Source of the DNA: Anthopleura xanthogrammica
Taxonomy: Eukaryota; Cnidaria; Anthozoa; Actiniaria; Actiniidae
NCBI GenBank assembly: GCA_964019055.1
Contig: OZ025211.1
Location: forward strand, 10,948,400 to 11,012,399
DNA length: 64,000 nt
Direction: 5' to 3'
In this document: positions 21,421 to 31,012 of the stretch, piece after piece
Position numbering within the stretch: position 1 is the stretch's first letter
Layout: every line of letters begins with the position of its first letter
The notes under the pieces: model-generated
The model's input: the letters and a program-made list of their open reading frames with translations, nothing else
Told to the model about the DNA's origin: nothing
Databases searched by the model: none
Position numbers and translations under genes: made by a program

Positions 21421-21666
21421 TTGAGTTATATCATGAGTCAACGCGTTTGTAAAAGTTGCCCAGTACCAAATTGTGGCTCAAAATATCTTGTCAAACTTTC
21501 CAACCATCTAGCCCAAGTTCACGAGTTTTCTCCCGAACAAAGAAAACCTTTTTTACAAGAAGCTAAACTTCGAAAATATAAAGTCGTTCGAGAATTTACC
21601 AGAAAACATTTTGACTGCTGTCTGATTCCATCCGAGAAAGAGTTTTATAAAACAGGCAATAAATGA
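21421..21666 (+). CDS. Small Polinton zinc-finger-like protein
   Basis: 81 aa; a second in-frame ATG (MSQRVC) lies four codons in. Contains a C2H2-like motif: C-x4-C (PVPNCGSKYLVKLSNHLAQVH) with an extra CKSC pair before it, then a basic tail. Small zinc-finger genes next to the packaging ATPase are usual in Polintons; the role is unknown, probably nucleic-acid binding. Followed by the ATPase after 21 bases. Confidence 0.6.
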   Translation: MSYIMSQRVCKSCPVPNCGSKYLVKLSNHLAQVHEFSPEQRKPFLQEAKLRKYKVVREFTRKHFDCCLIPSEKEFYKTGNK

Positions 21667-21687
21667 TTTGGTTCATTTGATGCTGAG

Positions 21688-22329
21688 ATGGACACAAGAC
21701 TAGGACACCCTTTTGGAGCCATTGTCGCTGGACCCACCTGCTGCGGAAAAACTCAGTTCGTTAAACGACTTTTAGAAAATGCTAATGTTATGTTCGATGG
21801 AACGCCTCAGAATATCATATGGTGCTATGACATGCACCAACCTGCGTATGAAGAAATGATGGCTACCATCCCATTTATTTCTTTCGTAGAAGGACTTCCT
21901 CATAATTTGGAAGAGAGTATCGACCCATCTATTCGAAATATCGTAATTATTGACGATTTGATGAACGAATTCAGCAATGACAAACGCTTAACGAATATTT
22001 TCACCAAAGGATGTCACCACAAGAACCTCTCGTGTATTTTTATTTTGCAAAATATTTTTCATCAAGGCAAAGAGTTGAGAAACATCAGTCTCAACGCTCA
22101 TTACATGGTCCTCTTCAAATCTCCAAGAGACAGCAGTCAAATCAACCACTTGGCTAAGCAAATGTTTCCTGGTTATGTCAAGTACATGCAAGAAGCCTTC
22201 AACGACGCCACAGCCGAGCCCCACGGATACCTGCTTTGTGACCTCAAACCATATACTCTGGAAGACTTTCGACTCCGAACAAACATTTTTCCTAATGAAA
22301 CACAGCACGCCTACGTGAAAAAACTATAA
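21688..22329 (+). CDS. Polinton packaging ATPase (FtsK/HerA superfamily)
   Basis: 213 aa, about the full usual length. Walker A GPTCCGKT (15-22), Walker B IVIIDD (85-90), followed by the conserved helix and FILQNIF (sensor-type Gln) region. In the virus-like form of these elements it pumps DNA into the capsid. The frame is intact. It lies between the small zinc-finger gene and the two virion-protein-like genes, all on the + strand with short gaps. Confidence 0.9.
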   Translation: MDTRLGHPFGAIVAGPTCCGKTQFVKRLLENANVMFDGTPQNIIWCYDMHQPAYEEMMATIPFISFVEGLPHNLEESIDPSIRNIVIIDDLMNEFSNDKRLTNIFTKGCHHKNLSCIFILQNIFHQGKELRNISLNAHYMVLFKSPRDSSQINHLAKQMFPGYVKYMQEAFNDATAEPHGYLLCDLKPYTLEDFRLRTNIFPNETQHAYVKKL

Positions 22330-22358
22330 AGCATTTTGCCACCTGTACAAGAATTTAG

Positions 22359-22691
22359 TTGATCATGAGTCGGCAAGTGAGAAACAACTTCCATCATCTA
22401 AAGGTGTTATCTACAAGCAAACCCATTCAAGCTAAAGCCTTGCTGAAAGTTGCTGACGACGACCTAATCAAGAGTATTTGTGAATGCGTGTTTAATATTC
22501 TAAAGTCCACTGTACCCGTCACACCACGACAGAAGAAACAACTCTACAAATTTAAAAAGCCTTTGTTATCGTTGGTGGACAAACAAGTCCCTTTGTCACA
22601 AAAGAGAAAGGTGTTGGTCCAAAAAGGAGGAAATTTTCTATCACTTCTGCTACCTCCAGTGTTAAGTGTGATAGAACATTTTGTAAAATGA
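22359..22691 (+). CDS. Small basic virion-core-like protein of the Polinton
   Basis: 110 aa, Lys-rich with a C-terminal VLVQKGGNFLSLLLPPVL block: a basic stretch followed by a hydrophobic segment. The same QKGG-plus-hydrophobic layout is familiar from the small core (pX-like) proteins of Polintons and adintoviruses; homology is judged by pattern only. Its stop overlaps the next start codon (ATGA). Confidence 0.55.
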   Translation: MIMSRQVRNNFHHLKVLSTSKPIQAKALLKVADDDLIKSICECVFNILKSTVPVTPRQKKQLYKFKKPLLSLVDKQVPLSQKRKVLVQKGGNFLSLLLPPVLSVIEHFVK

Positions 22692-23521
22692 ACTTTACCA
22701 AAAAGATGGTTTTGGTCCCTGAACAGGCTTTGGAAAGGTTGAGACAGCGAGAAAAGATCCAAACAGCACCCTTGACGTCAAGACTAAATAGGCTTGATCA
22801 TCAAATGGAGGATGTATTAAATAGCACAGAGTTATCCGATGAGGAAAAAGTCAAACACTACAGTCAAACACTTCAAAACTATCTCACTTACTACAATCAG
22901 AGAAAAGATGAACCCATGAAAATTAAGTTTGAAGCTACTCCAGAACATCAGAAGGAACCACGAGAAGAAGAGGAGATACCACCAGCACCAGAAGCACCAA
23001 GACTGGAAGTACAGGACAAAATCGAACGCAACATTGTCAGTTCCTTGCCCAAAACTCTCAAAAACCGTGGCAAGTTGCTCATTAAAAAAATAAAGGAAAA
23101 TCCAGAAATCATGAAATGGGATAGTCGTGGGCAGCTGGTTTTTGAAGACCGACCCCTTGCTGGCTCCCATATTGTTGATTTGATAGGAGATTTCATGAGA
23201 GAACGCAAAGGTATAGATCCAATAGGATGGCAAGTCTTTGCAAGGGGTCTTGCTAAGATGAACGCTCCTGAAGATTTGGTCAGAAATGAACGAAGAAGGG
23301 GAGCACTTCGAGAATTCAAATCTCGAATGGGTGACCAAGAAGATATAAGTGTCTGGTTGCCTACCCCTCCCCCTACGAATCCTCCCCCAAGAGGCCCAAG
23401 TCCCAAACGTAGTGTTTACCGTGAGCTACCATCCCTACCCTCTTCAGATAAGACGCCAGGAACTATTAGGAGTATAAGACCGAGTGAACCTCCCAGACGT
23501 TGGCTAACGTTTCGTTCTTGA
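22688..23521 (+). CDS. Polinton accessory structural protein with Pro-rich tail
   Basis: 277 aa. The N-terminal half has a helical segment (LERLRQREK, then QTLQNYLTYYNQ), the middle has an acidic Pro/Glu linker and a conserved-looking block around GSHIVDLIGDF...GWQVFARGL, and the tail is Pro/Ser/Arg-rich. It starts four bases inside the end of the upstream gene (ATGA overlap), a virus-like economy. Polintons and adintoviruses carry a gene of this layout in this position. The exact virion role (minor or core protein) is not known. Confidence 0.6.
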   Translation: MNFTKKMVLVPEQALERLRQREKIQTAPLTSRLNRLDHQMEDVLNSTELSDEEKVKHYSQTLQNYLTYYNQRKDEPMKIKFEATPEHQKEPREEEEIPPAPEAPRLEVQDKIERNIVSSLPKTLKNRGKLLIKKIKENPEIMKWDSRGQLVFEDRPLAGSHIVDLIGDFMRERKGIDPIGWQVFARGLAKMNAPEDLVRNERRRGALREFKSRMGDQEDISVWLPTPPPTNPPPRGPSPKRSVYRELPSLPSSDKTPGTIRSIRPSEPPRRWLTFRS

Positions 23522-23554
23522 TTCCAGTGTTGTATGAGTGTTGCCTTGAAAATT

Positions 23555-23560
23555 AATAAA
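23555..23560 (+). terminator. Polyadenylation signal for the + strand Polinton genes
   Basis: AATAAA 34 bases after the last + strand stop codon. A mirror AATAAA for the - strand unit is at 23592-23587, overlapping the end of the protease frame, as expected for tightly packed convergent units. Confidence 0.5.
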
Positions 23561-23577
23561 AAGATAACTTGTTTGTC

Positions 23578-24097
23578 TTAATGGTGTTTATTCTTTTTCC
23601 TTGACGTTTGGTGGCATATATGTTTTTTAGGATAATTATAGGTACGGCTAAAATGTTTCACAATAAATCGATACACAAAATTATCGTTCAATATCTTACT
23701 ATGGCTAAAACGAGCTAGAATCGCGTTCATGCTTACATTTCTACATCGATTGAGTAAAAAATACAAACAGTAGTGTCCACACACGTTAGAATCTAGGCCT
23801 TGTAAACATTTCTGGTTGTAGGTCCAGTCTATACTGCTGTTGCTTAAAAAATCTTGAAATGCCTGGGTGTAATCTTGAGGTCTGAGTCCATATGAATCAA
23901 AAAACTCGCCTTTTCGATCTTTGGTAAAAGGCACACCAGTGTGAGCCAGGTTGCCCTGTCGGGTCGACGTTAGCCACAAAGGCTGCTGGGTATCGCTGTA
24001 TCTGTCTCGGCAATAAATCTGATGGAAAGACACCTTGGAACTGTGGTCTTGTGAACGGGTCCTCTTTTAAAACAGCCACAATCTGTCTGGTATTCAT
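23578..24097 (-). pseudogene. Polinton cysteine protease (adenain/Ulp1 type), frameshifted
   Basis: Starts at the ATG at 24097, five bases after the capsid gene stop. The first frame carries the N-terminal part through the His motif (GSHWCAF). The rest, with the Asp (FFDSYGL) and the catalytic Cys motif (SNVCGHYCLYFLL), is in another frame, with the shift in the region 23900-23945. All three catalytic positions are recognisable, so only the frame is broken. In intact relatives it matures virion proteins. Confidence 0.85.
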
Positions 24098-24102
24098 TCC
24101 CC

Positions 24103-24891
24103 CTAGCCGCTCCAGTTGTAAGTGACGTTTCTGTTCGAGTCAATTTCAATCATAGAGTCAAACTCAGCATATATGATGCAGTTAACGGTACTTGGAAGAC
24201 CCTCGGCAAACTGAAAACCAATACGTAGATTTCCCTGCTTTATGGCGGAAATATGAGGACCAGATGAAAGATCTGGACTTAGGTCAAAGGCGTAGAGTGT
24301 GTAGCCCTTTGAATAATCTTGTCTGGTGATTTCACATCCTTGGTTGTGATACAGTGTGCCGGTTCCAGAAAACAGACTCATGTACCCCATAAGATGTTGT
24401 TCTTTTTCAAAGTTTAACTGTAGTGCCTTGATCGGTTGAGCCTCTCCATTGACATAAATTCCAACCTGTGTGGCGTTAAAATGTTGAAAATTGAATGGGT
24501 TCTTGTTATAGGTTCCATTGAAGGCGGCGTTTTCAACCAGACCTAAGACAATTCGTTTGGGGATTTGTCCTAAAAATACGTCATCTGGGGTGAAGGACAT
24601 GTTACCGCTGGGAATGGAAAGGACTTTACACTCTATCCTTCGTATGGGATAGAGGGCTGGCGAATGCTGTAGGGCTGCTGCGTGACCAAGGAACGTGTCT
24701 GACGTCACCTTCACTTTTCGAACAAACAGACTGGCGTGTGAAATAACCACCTTGTAATCCGCTCCGCCAACAGCAGACAAGAGACAAAAGGCATTCTTGC
24801 TTCGATTCAATCGTATGCGCATGGTGACACCATTCAGCAGTAGGCGATCCTGATAAAACAAATCTGAATGTAAAGGTCCTATCAACTCCAC
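24103..24891 (-). CDS. Polinton major capsid protein, N-terminally truncated
   Basis: 262 residues corresponding to the C-terminal part of the double jelly-roll capsid protein of Polintons (often annotated in animal genomes as F54H12.2-like). It begins at a LIGPLHSDLF motif that normally lies well inside the protein and ends YNWSG. The N-terminal half is absent: the sequence upstream runs within about 75 bases into the terminal repeat. A complete capsid protein cannot be made from this copy. Oriented towards the protease gene. Confidence 0.85.
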   Translation of the reverse strand: MELIGPLHSDLFYQDRLLLNGVTMRIRLNRSKNAFCLLSAVGGADYKVVISHASLFVRKVKVTSDTFLGHAAALQHSPALYPIRRIECKVLSIPSGNMSFTPDDVFLGQIPKRIVLGLVENAAFNGTYNKNPFNFQHFNATQVGIYVNGEAQPIKALQLNFEKEQHLMGYMSLFSGTGTLYHNQGCEITRQDYSKGYTLYAFDLSPDLSSGPHISAIKQGNLRIGFQFAEGLPSTVNCIIYAEFDSMIEIDSNRNVTYNWSG

Positions 24892-24966
24892 TGTAGAACT
24901 GTCTTTGATAAACTTGTATCGGGTATTGAGGCCGGTATTGTGTTTAAATATGTGGGAATTAGCTCG

Positions 24967-25165
24967 GGCAATTCATTTTTTAAAAACCTGCGCGCGCATG
25001 TGGTGACGTCACTTCCTCTTTGGGTTTGCCCCGCGCATGTGCTGGTGTTCTGTCTGTCCCTTTCCCTTCTCTCCCCTCCCCTCCCCTCCCTTCCTTTCCC
25101 TTTGCTCTGGTTTCCATGGTTATTGAATTTAATGAGGCGTCTATCCATAGTCCCCACATACTACT
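24967..25165 (-). repeat. Right terminal inverted repeat of the Polinton
   Basis: Mirror of the left repeat with a few differences in the GGGAGGGG tract; the adjacent duplication TCCATG is at 25166-25171. Confidence 0.9.
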
Positions 25166-25644
25166 TCCATGCCATACACAGTCTTTACTATGTGGATAGC
25201 ATCGAGTCTACATTGAAGCATTTCTATAACAACGAACTGGGAGAAAAAGGGTTGATTGCATGCCTGCTTGGAAACGACTCCAATTTATCAATAGTAACAA
25301 TGAAAATCTTAGAGAAATGTCGCCCTGAATGCCAAAGAAAAAACTGGATTGAAAATAGCCATGCAGCAAATCTTATACAGTTGGTCGAAAGGAATTCCAT
25401 GAAATATGATCAGGTAACTGTTCCTTTCTCAGTTGATGTCACGAGTGTCTTTGATGAACGTTCTGAAGAAGGACAACATCTGCTTGACTTTTTTACTCAC
25501 GAAATAAATTATCGGGAAACAGCAGACCCAAATGAGCTCAAGGAGGTTTTGAAGATGTTAGAAGACATCTCTAGTAAAGATGATAATGGAAGGTTGATTC
25601 TGAATCGTACTCAAGAACTGGTATTGATTTATAAAACTCCATGA

Positions 25645-26744
25645 GTTGAAGGATTATAAAACTATTATAAAAAATGAATGAACAAACGTACATTTGTTAA
25701 GCATTGTTTCTCATTTATGTAATTGTAAATAGTACTAGATATATGTATTTGTTCATGAACACGTTTGAAAAACTTTGAGCTTCAGTTTTATTTAGTCTAG
25801 AGTGACATTAGTAACCATAGCCTCGGGTGCAGGCACATCTGTCACGCTATTGTATGCCTCGTACTATACAGTTCCCTGCATCATCTTGAAAGGTAGCCGT
25901 GCTTTAAATTTGCATCGAATCGAGACATGAGATGACCTTTTCGTGACCTTTTTTAACAATTAGACAATTCTTCACGTGAATTTTGTTCGAAAATTTTGTT
26001 CGATTTAATATTCTCTTTGGATTGGATGCAGCAATATCGATCAAAATATGCAACAGCTCATTGAACACAACGTGTACGTGTACTCATTAGATACTCATGT
26101 AACCACACGGAATGAGGGTTTATCAGGTCTTTTCAATATTTGAAAAGAGCATACCAAAATTAGTAAAATTGGAAAGTTTGAAGTGGTTTTATTGAGTAGC
26201 GCTAACAAGTTGTGCATGTTCACTTCGCGCTGATTGGATAGTTCCCTCTAAATGATTTAGCTAGATATTATGCATCTGTTAGTTTGCCTAATTCTATTTT
26301 TTTTTTCGTCCTATTTTTTTCTTCTTTTGTGTTTGAAATTTACTGTTTGTTGTAACTTGTATTTTCGTTTCAGTTGAGACTTAAGGTCAAGTCTATAGCT
26401 CATTTTAAATTGAAAATTTTAGAGTTAAAATAATCCACAAATATCCAAGGCCATGAGAGCATAAATAAGAGAGGGAAACTTCTTAATACCGCGCGCGCCA
26501 TGTGAATTCCCGGTTGGGCTATTTTTAGCATCCAAAGTCGTTTGGTTTTCAATTTTTTGATGGCGTGGACGTGTGCGCGCGCGCTTAAAACAACATACTT
26601 TTCTCGATTTTTCTCACTTTTTTCGACAAAATCTATCAGATAAAGCAAAAAGATCAGGATTGGCTATGTTCTGTTCTCCTACGAAACACGACTGAGGCTG
26701 TTGAACACTAAAAAGACAGGAGTAGTGTATGGCCAAAATTGTTT
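25645..26744. repeat. Duplicated spacers (copies of 12627-13140 and 9830-10451)
   Basis: First the 3' flank of the type I copy, then a truncated MITE end with inverted internal sequence, then from about 26203 a copy of the spacer that lies at 9830-10451. The order shows that the duplicated unit runs spacer - type I - type II. Ends in the AATTGTTT octamer that was duplicated by the next element. Confidence 0.75.
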
Positions 26745-26871
26745 GGGGAATATATATAGTAGCATAATATGCAAATAAAATGGTATATATAACAGGATAT
26801 TTTATGCAATTAATTGCTTCTGTACATAAATATATAAACATATATAACATATATAATATAAACACACATAA

Positions 26872-26996
26872 CAGAATTAAGCAACTAATTACTTGCATAA
26901 ATTCCGTTATATAGTAATATTGTATTAACAGAATTTAAGCAACTAATCACTTGCATAAATTCCGTTATATAGTAATATTGTATTAACAGAATTTAA
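26872..26996. repeat. Tandem subterminal repeats (about 61 bp)
   Basis: Units of ACAGAATTTAAGCAACTAAT...TTCCGTTATATAGTAATATT occur in tandem here, continue at 27735-27865 after the TTAA insertion, and recur inverted at 32779-32900. Confidence 0.8.
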
Positions 26997-27734
26997 GGCA
27001 ATGGGCTCGCGCACTCGTGCGCATCTTTCTGCGCATTTTTTATTATTATTCAGAATTGTATAATATATTGACCAAAATGTGAAACAATACACTGTATTTA
27101 TATAACTTGACAATTAGTCGCATGGCAGTCATTTTGTGTATGTTCGATGACTCGAGGCATGCTCGACAAAACCCATGGATTGGGCTACCTGTGTGCTTTC
27201 CGTTTGTCGCTCTTCATTTTGCGTTGCTTTACGACTTATATCTTGTAAATGAATACGGTGACCTATACATTTTTTTCCTGAATTCGATGTCTTTTAACTA
27301 AAGCTAGTACATATCGAAAAAAATAAAAAATCTATCGGTTTGTTTTCGAGAAAATCGTGAAACATCATCTAAAAAAGACTTGACATTCGCACGTAATTTC
27401 GACTGTTTTTCAAGTTGGAAATGTCAAAACTTAGCACTTTTTCTGAACTTTGTGACATTAAACTGTTTTTCAAGGAAGTTTATTTACTTTAGTACCTCTG
27501 AAAGCCTCTGTTTTTCATATTGCAGCCACCAGAATTAAACTAGACGTAATACTTTGAGAAGCGTTGTTTTCGTTCTAGACTCGCTGGGGAGTGCCGTGTT
27601 CAAGCTAACATAGCGCAAAATCTATGTCGATGACCCCCCATTTTTGTTGTTGTTCTGTTTTGTCCGTCTCAAAAACTATCTATATGCAAAATTATAGGAA
27701 AATCTATCGGTTAAATTTGCGCGAGCCCATTGCC
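26997..27734. mobile_element. TTAA-flanked non-autonomous DNA element
   Basis: Perfect inverted ends GGCAATGGGCTCGCGC / GCGCGAGCCCATTGCC flanked by TTAA on both sides (26993-26996, 27735-27738), inserted inside a tandem-repeat unit of the larger element. 738 bp, no coding capacity for a transposase. TTAA duplication is used by piggyBac and Kolobok; the G-start suggests Kolobok-like. Confidence 0.85.
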
Positions 27735-27904
27735 TTAAGCAACGAATTACTTGCATAAATTCCGTTATATAGTAATATTGTATTAACAGAATTTAAGCAA
27801 CTAATTACTTGCATAAATTCCGTTATATAGTTAAGTTCTATCAACAGAATTTAAGCAACTAATTGTCAGGGGCAACGCCAAAAGTATTGAACAGTATAGT
27901 GTGG

Positions 27905-28450
27905 AAAAAAAAGTAATTTATTATTACTATTTATTGTCCAAGACACTCGTGCTCCTCTATCAGACCTCGCCTATGCAACTCTCGAAGAGAACCGACTCTT
28001 CTTCACCAAGTGAAACTATTTATTATTACTATTTATTGTCCAAGACACTCGTGAATCTTCTTCACCAAGTGAAACTATTTATTATTACTATTTATTGTCC
28101 AAGACACTCGTGCTCGTCAACCAGACCACGCCTATGCCACTCTCCAAGACGACCGACTCTTCTTCACCAAGTGAAACTATTTATTATTACTATTTATTGT
28201 CCAAGACACTCGTGAATCTTCTTCACCAAGTGAAACTATTTATTATTACTATTTATTGTCCAAGACACTCGTCCTCGTCAACCAGACCACGCCTATGCCA
28301 CTCTCTAAGAGAACAGATTCTTCTTCACCAAGTGAAACTATTTATTATTACTATTTATTGTCCAAGACACTCGTGCTCGTCAACCAGACCACGCCTATGC
28401 AACTCTCCAAGAGAACAGAATCTTCTTCACCAAGTGAAACTTATTTAATA
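27905..28450. repeat. Minisatellite with alternating long and short units
   Basis: Six iterations of TATTTATTGTCCAAGACACTCGT with spacing alternating near 60 and 100 bp. The long unit adds the CAACCAGACCACGCCTATGC segment. Repetitive frames through it (SETIYYYYLLSKTLV...) look repeat-driven and have no recognised relatives. Confidence 0.85.
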
Positions 28451-29227
28451 TTATTTACTGTTCAAGACACCTAAAGAAATCGTTGCTTTATGGTTGCAAA
28501 TTTTTTGAATTATGTTCGTTGTCATTGTTGCTTTGAGGATAAATTTTCTAGTGATATGAAGAACTCAATATTTACTAAGCCCAACTATAGTTTAGAACAT
28601 GCCTCTGCTTATTATGCAAATCCTATCGCTACATAAAGATTGCATGATATTTTATTGGTCCAAACATCTGATGGTCTCAAGTATGCGTTTACTGGCATCA
28701 AGTTCATGGTCTCTGAAGAAAATCTTTTGCATTGTGGAAGTCTGTCTAGGAACTTTATATCTTCTTAGTTTTGTTTGTATATAGCATTTTAATATTCCAG
28801 ATAATCATTTATTTGTTATTGTTCTTTTTGAAACCAACCATAGCGACGTGTACAAAACGATTATTGTAAGAATGTTGTGATACCATGAACATCAATCTTG
28901 TTAGCTTTTTTAAAACTGGGCTTTGAAAACCATATATTTATGATGAATAGCACGATTATCTGTAACTGCTCCTTTTTTTTATTGGGAGGCTGTGACAATC
29001 GAGTATCCTATACACCTTGCTCTTATAATCGAGTAGCTTGAGAGCTCAGTTTCAAAAGTAACGAGGTTGATGATATCGGTAATATTGCTCTGTCCATGGT
29101 TGGCAAAAACAGGCTAGCGTATATGGACCTGATAGTTCATTCTTTCATATCAAGTACAATCATAAATTGCATGATAAGATTTAAAAAAAAATTATTGGGA
29201 TTGATTTAAATTATTTGCCAAACACAT
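28451..29227. other. No gene recognised
   Basis: AT-rich sequence within the large element; only short open frames. Confidence 0.5.
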
Positions 29228-29426
29228 TAAGGTCCGATTTCTGCGACGAGTTTTGCGGTGATTTTAGTTTGGTCATATATTTAACAATGATAAAAGATTA
29301 CTGAACTACTGAATTTTTATTCATGAAACCAAGAGTACCTAGAAATATATATTTAAAGGCATAAGACGCAATTTATTATATTTTAGAAAATCGCGGCAAA
29401 ACTCGCTCGTGTAAACGGACCTTAGG
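29228..29426. repeat. Foldback MITE (about 200 bp)
   Basis: Left TTAAGGTCCGATTTCTGCGA...AGTTTTGC pairs with right GCAAAACTCG...GTAAACGGACCTTA. Confidence 0.65.
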
Positions 29427-29968
29427 TACGCAAAAGTTTGCAAAGATCAATGTTTGTCATCAGTAAGTAGCTCTACTTCAAAGTGTCGTTGTGAATGAAA
29501 AATAGGTGGCAACGTTGTGGTAAATAGCGCCAATGAAGGAATGGAAAACAAAGGACTCCTGCAATTATGTTGGAAGAGCTATTTATGACTATACAGTAGT
29601 AGTGAACCCCCCCCCCCCCCCCCCCGTATGGTGTGATTGCAGGGGGAGGGGTGGTCTAAATTCCTGAATACCCCCTTGAGAATGTAGGGGGAGGGGTGGT
29701 CTAAATTCCTGAATACCCCCTTGAGAATGTAGGGAGAGGGATGGTCTTGAAGAGGAGAAATACTTTAGAGGATGAAAGGAATGTAGGATAGAGGTCAAAG
29801 TACGAAAAGAGTGAATTCCAAACATTCTCGTGGGAAGAAAAAATATTTTGAAATATTATGTGATGTCATTAGAATAGTTAAAGACAAATAAAATGAATTA
29901 CGATACGACAGTTCGATTAGTCCCAGTTGCACTCCGATAGTTCAGAGTAAAGACAAAAATTAGCGAAC

Positions 29969-30487
29969 ATGTCTTCTGGAAAAGCAATAAACCTAGGAGT
30001 CCGAGGATACGTTATTTTCGTGAAGGAGTTTCGAAATGAGAAGAAAATATATTTTCGCAAGCAAAAGAAAGATGTATCAAGTGGCAAAACTGTTCTTACC
30101 AATTCAGGAATGTCTTTGACGTTGGACGAATGGACAACACTAAAGTCGGCAATTAGAGCAATAGATATGGAATTGCAGAAGGTAACCAGCATGGAAGAGT
30201 CACCGGAGTCGGTGTCCAAAGACGAGTCACAATTCTTAACTCAGTCTCAGAATACCAATGTTCATCAGAAGCCTCCATTTTCCGGATCATTTCAAATCCT
30301 TCAGCAGCACAATGGCAATGCGCAAAATTACGAGAAACAGGAAAAAGACTATTTACCTAGAACTTTCACCACTTCTGAATTAAACTCTATTTTTGAAGCT
30401 CTCGCTCCGGAAATGGAACTGACAGGGGAACAGCAAGGGTTGGCTGTGCAGCACCAGGTACCCAGCTGGGGATCTGAAATGTACTGA
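29969..30487 (+). CDS. PC4-like single-stranded-DNA-binding domain protein (left arm)
   Basis: 172 aa starting MSSGKAINLGVRGY. Residues about 10-70 resemble the PC4/p15 transcription-coactivator fold: a hydrophobic strand pattern (YVIFVKEFRNEKKIYFRKQ), a GKTVLTNSGMSLTLDEW segment matching the family's GIsLt.eqW signature, then a helix. The remainder is a Gln/Ser/Asn-rich linker and a short acidic helix (LNSIFEALAPEMEL). PC4 domains bind single-stranded DNA; here it would serve the element. The gene lies wholly in an inverted arm, so it is present twice. Homology is by pattern, not by search. Confidence 0.6.
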   Translation: MSSGKAINLGVRGYVIFVKEFRNEKKIYFRKQKKDVSSGKTVLTNSGMSLTLDEWTTLKSAIRAIDMELQKVTSMEESPESVSKDESQFLTQSQNTNVHQKPPFSGSFQILQQHNGNAQNYEKQEKDYLPRTFTTSELNSIFEALAPEMELTGEQQGLAVQHQVPSWGSEMY

Positions 30488-30648
30488 TATGTACCGATAT
30501 TCAAAAACACAGAAGTTTCTTCGTCGTATCTTGAATCATTTTCTTCGACAGCGTTCATTTTGCAAATTTGATCGTCTAAATGACGTCTTAGATTATAACC
30601 TCTGGAAAAGGTTTTGCCACAGTAATAGCACTGCTTAGATGACGACAT
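30349..30648 (-). CDS. C2H2-type zinc-finger open frame overlapping the PC4-like gene
   Basis: Starts MSSSKQCYYCGKTFSRGYNL, with the finger CxxC...HxxxxxC (YYCGKTFSRGYNLRRHLDDQIC, last ligand Cys rather than His) in the unique spacer. The following 50 residues run antisense into the PC4-like gene of the left arm and are probably not conserved; the finger may be an exon or the truncated end of a larger protein. No equivalent exists beside the right arm. Confidence 0.45.
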   Translation of the reverse strand: MSSSKQCYYCGKTFSRGYNLRRHLDDQICKMNAVEENDSRYDEETSVFLNIGTYQYISDPQLGTWCCTANPCCSPVSSISGARASKIEFNSEVVKVLGK

Positions 30649-30708
30649 GTGTCTCTTGTACTGAATGTTAAGTGAAATGATCTTCCTGGAAAGCTCCCCG
30701 CAATTTAT

Positions 30709-30733
30709 GTCCTTCCTTCCTTCCTTCCTTCCT
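30709..30733. repeat. CCTT microsatellite
   Basis: Six CCTT units within the palindrome spacer. Confidence 0.85.
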
Positions 30734-31012
30734 TTTAAAACTTCACAGACAAACTGTAGCCGGACTTATTAAGCCGGGATAATAACCGGCTTAAGTGCAA
30801 ATAATTAATGGTGCCTGTCAACACAATAATTTATGCCCTGTTGGAGCTAGCTAGAATTTATATCGAACATGTACATTGATTACTAAGAGACCAAACATTT
30901 GCATTGTAACAATCTCATTACTTTATTTTACTTTTTAATAAAAGCTATAGTATTACAGAAACGAAATTTTATTTTATTTTATGCTTTCTGTGTTTTTGAA
31001 TATCGGTACATA

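Larger units (their letters stand above)
20734..25165. mobile_element. Reduced Polinton/Maverick element, capsid module only
   Basis: A 4432-bp element with 199-bp inverted termini starting AGTAGTATGTGG and ending CCACATACTACT, flanked by the 6-bp duplication TCCATG. AG...CT termini and a 6-bp duplication are Polinton hallmarks. Gene content is virus-like: zinc-finger protein, packaging ATPase, two small virion-protein-like genes on the + strand; a broken adenain-type protease and an N-terminally truncated major capsid protein on the - strand. No protein-primed DNA polymerase or integrase is present, so it must have moved with helper functions or been deleted after insertion. Complete Polintons are typically 15-20 kb. 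Confidence 0.92.
20289..25644 (+). pseudogene. HNMT-like methyltransferase, type I copy, nonsense codon and Polinton insertion
   Basis: The first part (20289-20733) is collinear with the intact copy but has an in-frame TAA at 20500-20502 (a Glu codon in the intact copy) right after the SAM motif. The second part (25172-25644) carries the C-terminal half from AIHSLYYV onward and ends with the normal stop. Between them lies a 4.4 kb Polinton-type element with a duplicated TCCATG. The two lesions are independent, so the copy is dead. Confidence 0.9.

Noticed and set aside
22832..23406. Two long minus-strand frames in the Polinton
   Set aside because: Antisense shadows of the 277-aa + strand gene, which has the expected position and start overlap.
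20734..25165. Free-living virus integration rather than a transposon
   Set aside because: The 6-bp duplication, AG..CT inverted termini and lack of polymerase fit a Polinton-type element; nothing here requires a separate exogenous virus.
27901..28474. CRISPR-like array
   Set aside because: Regular repeats exist, but both units are repeated (no unique spacers) and the sequence is eukaryotic; a minisatellite explains it.
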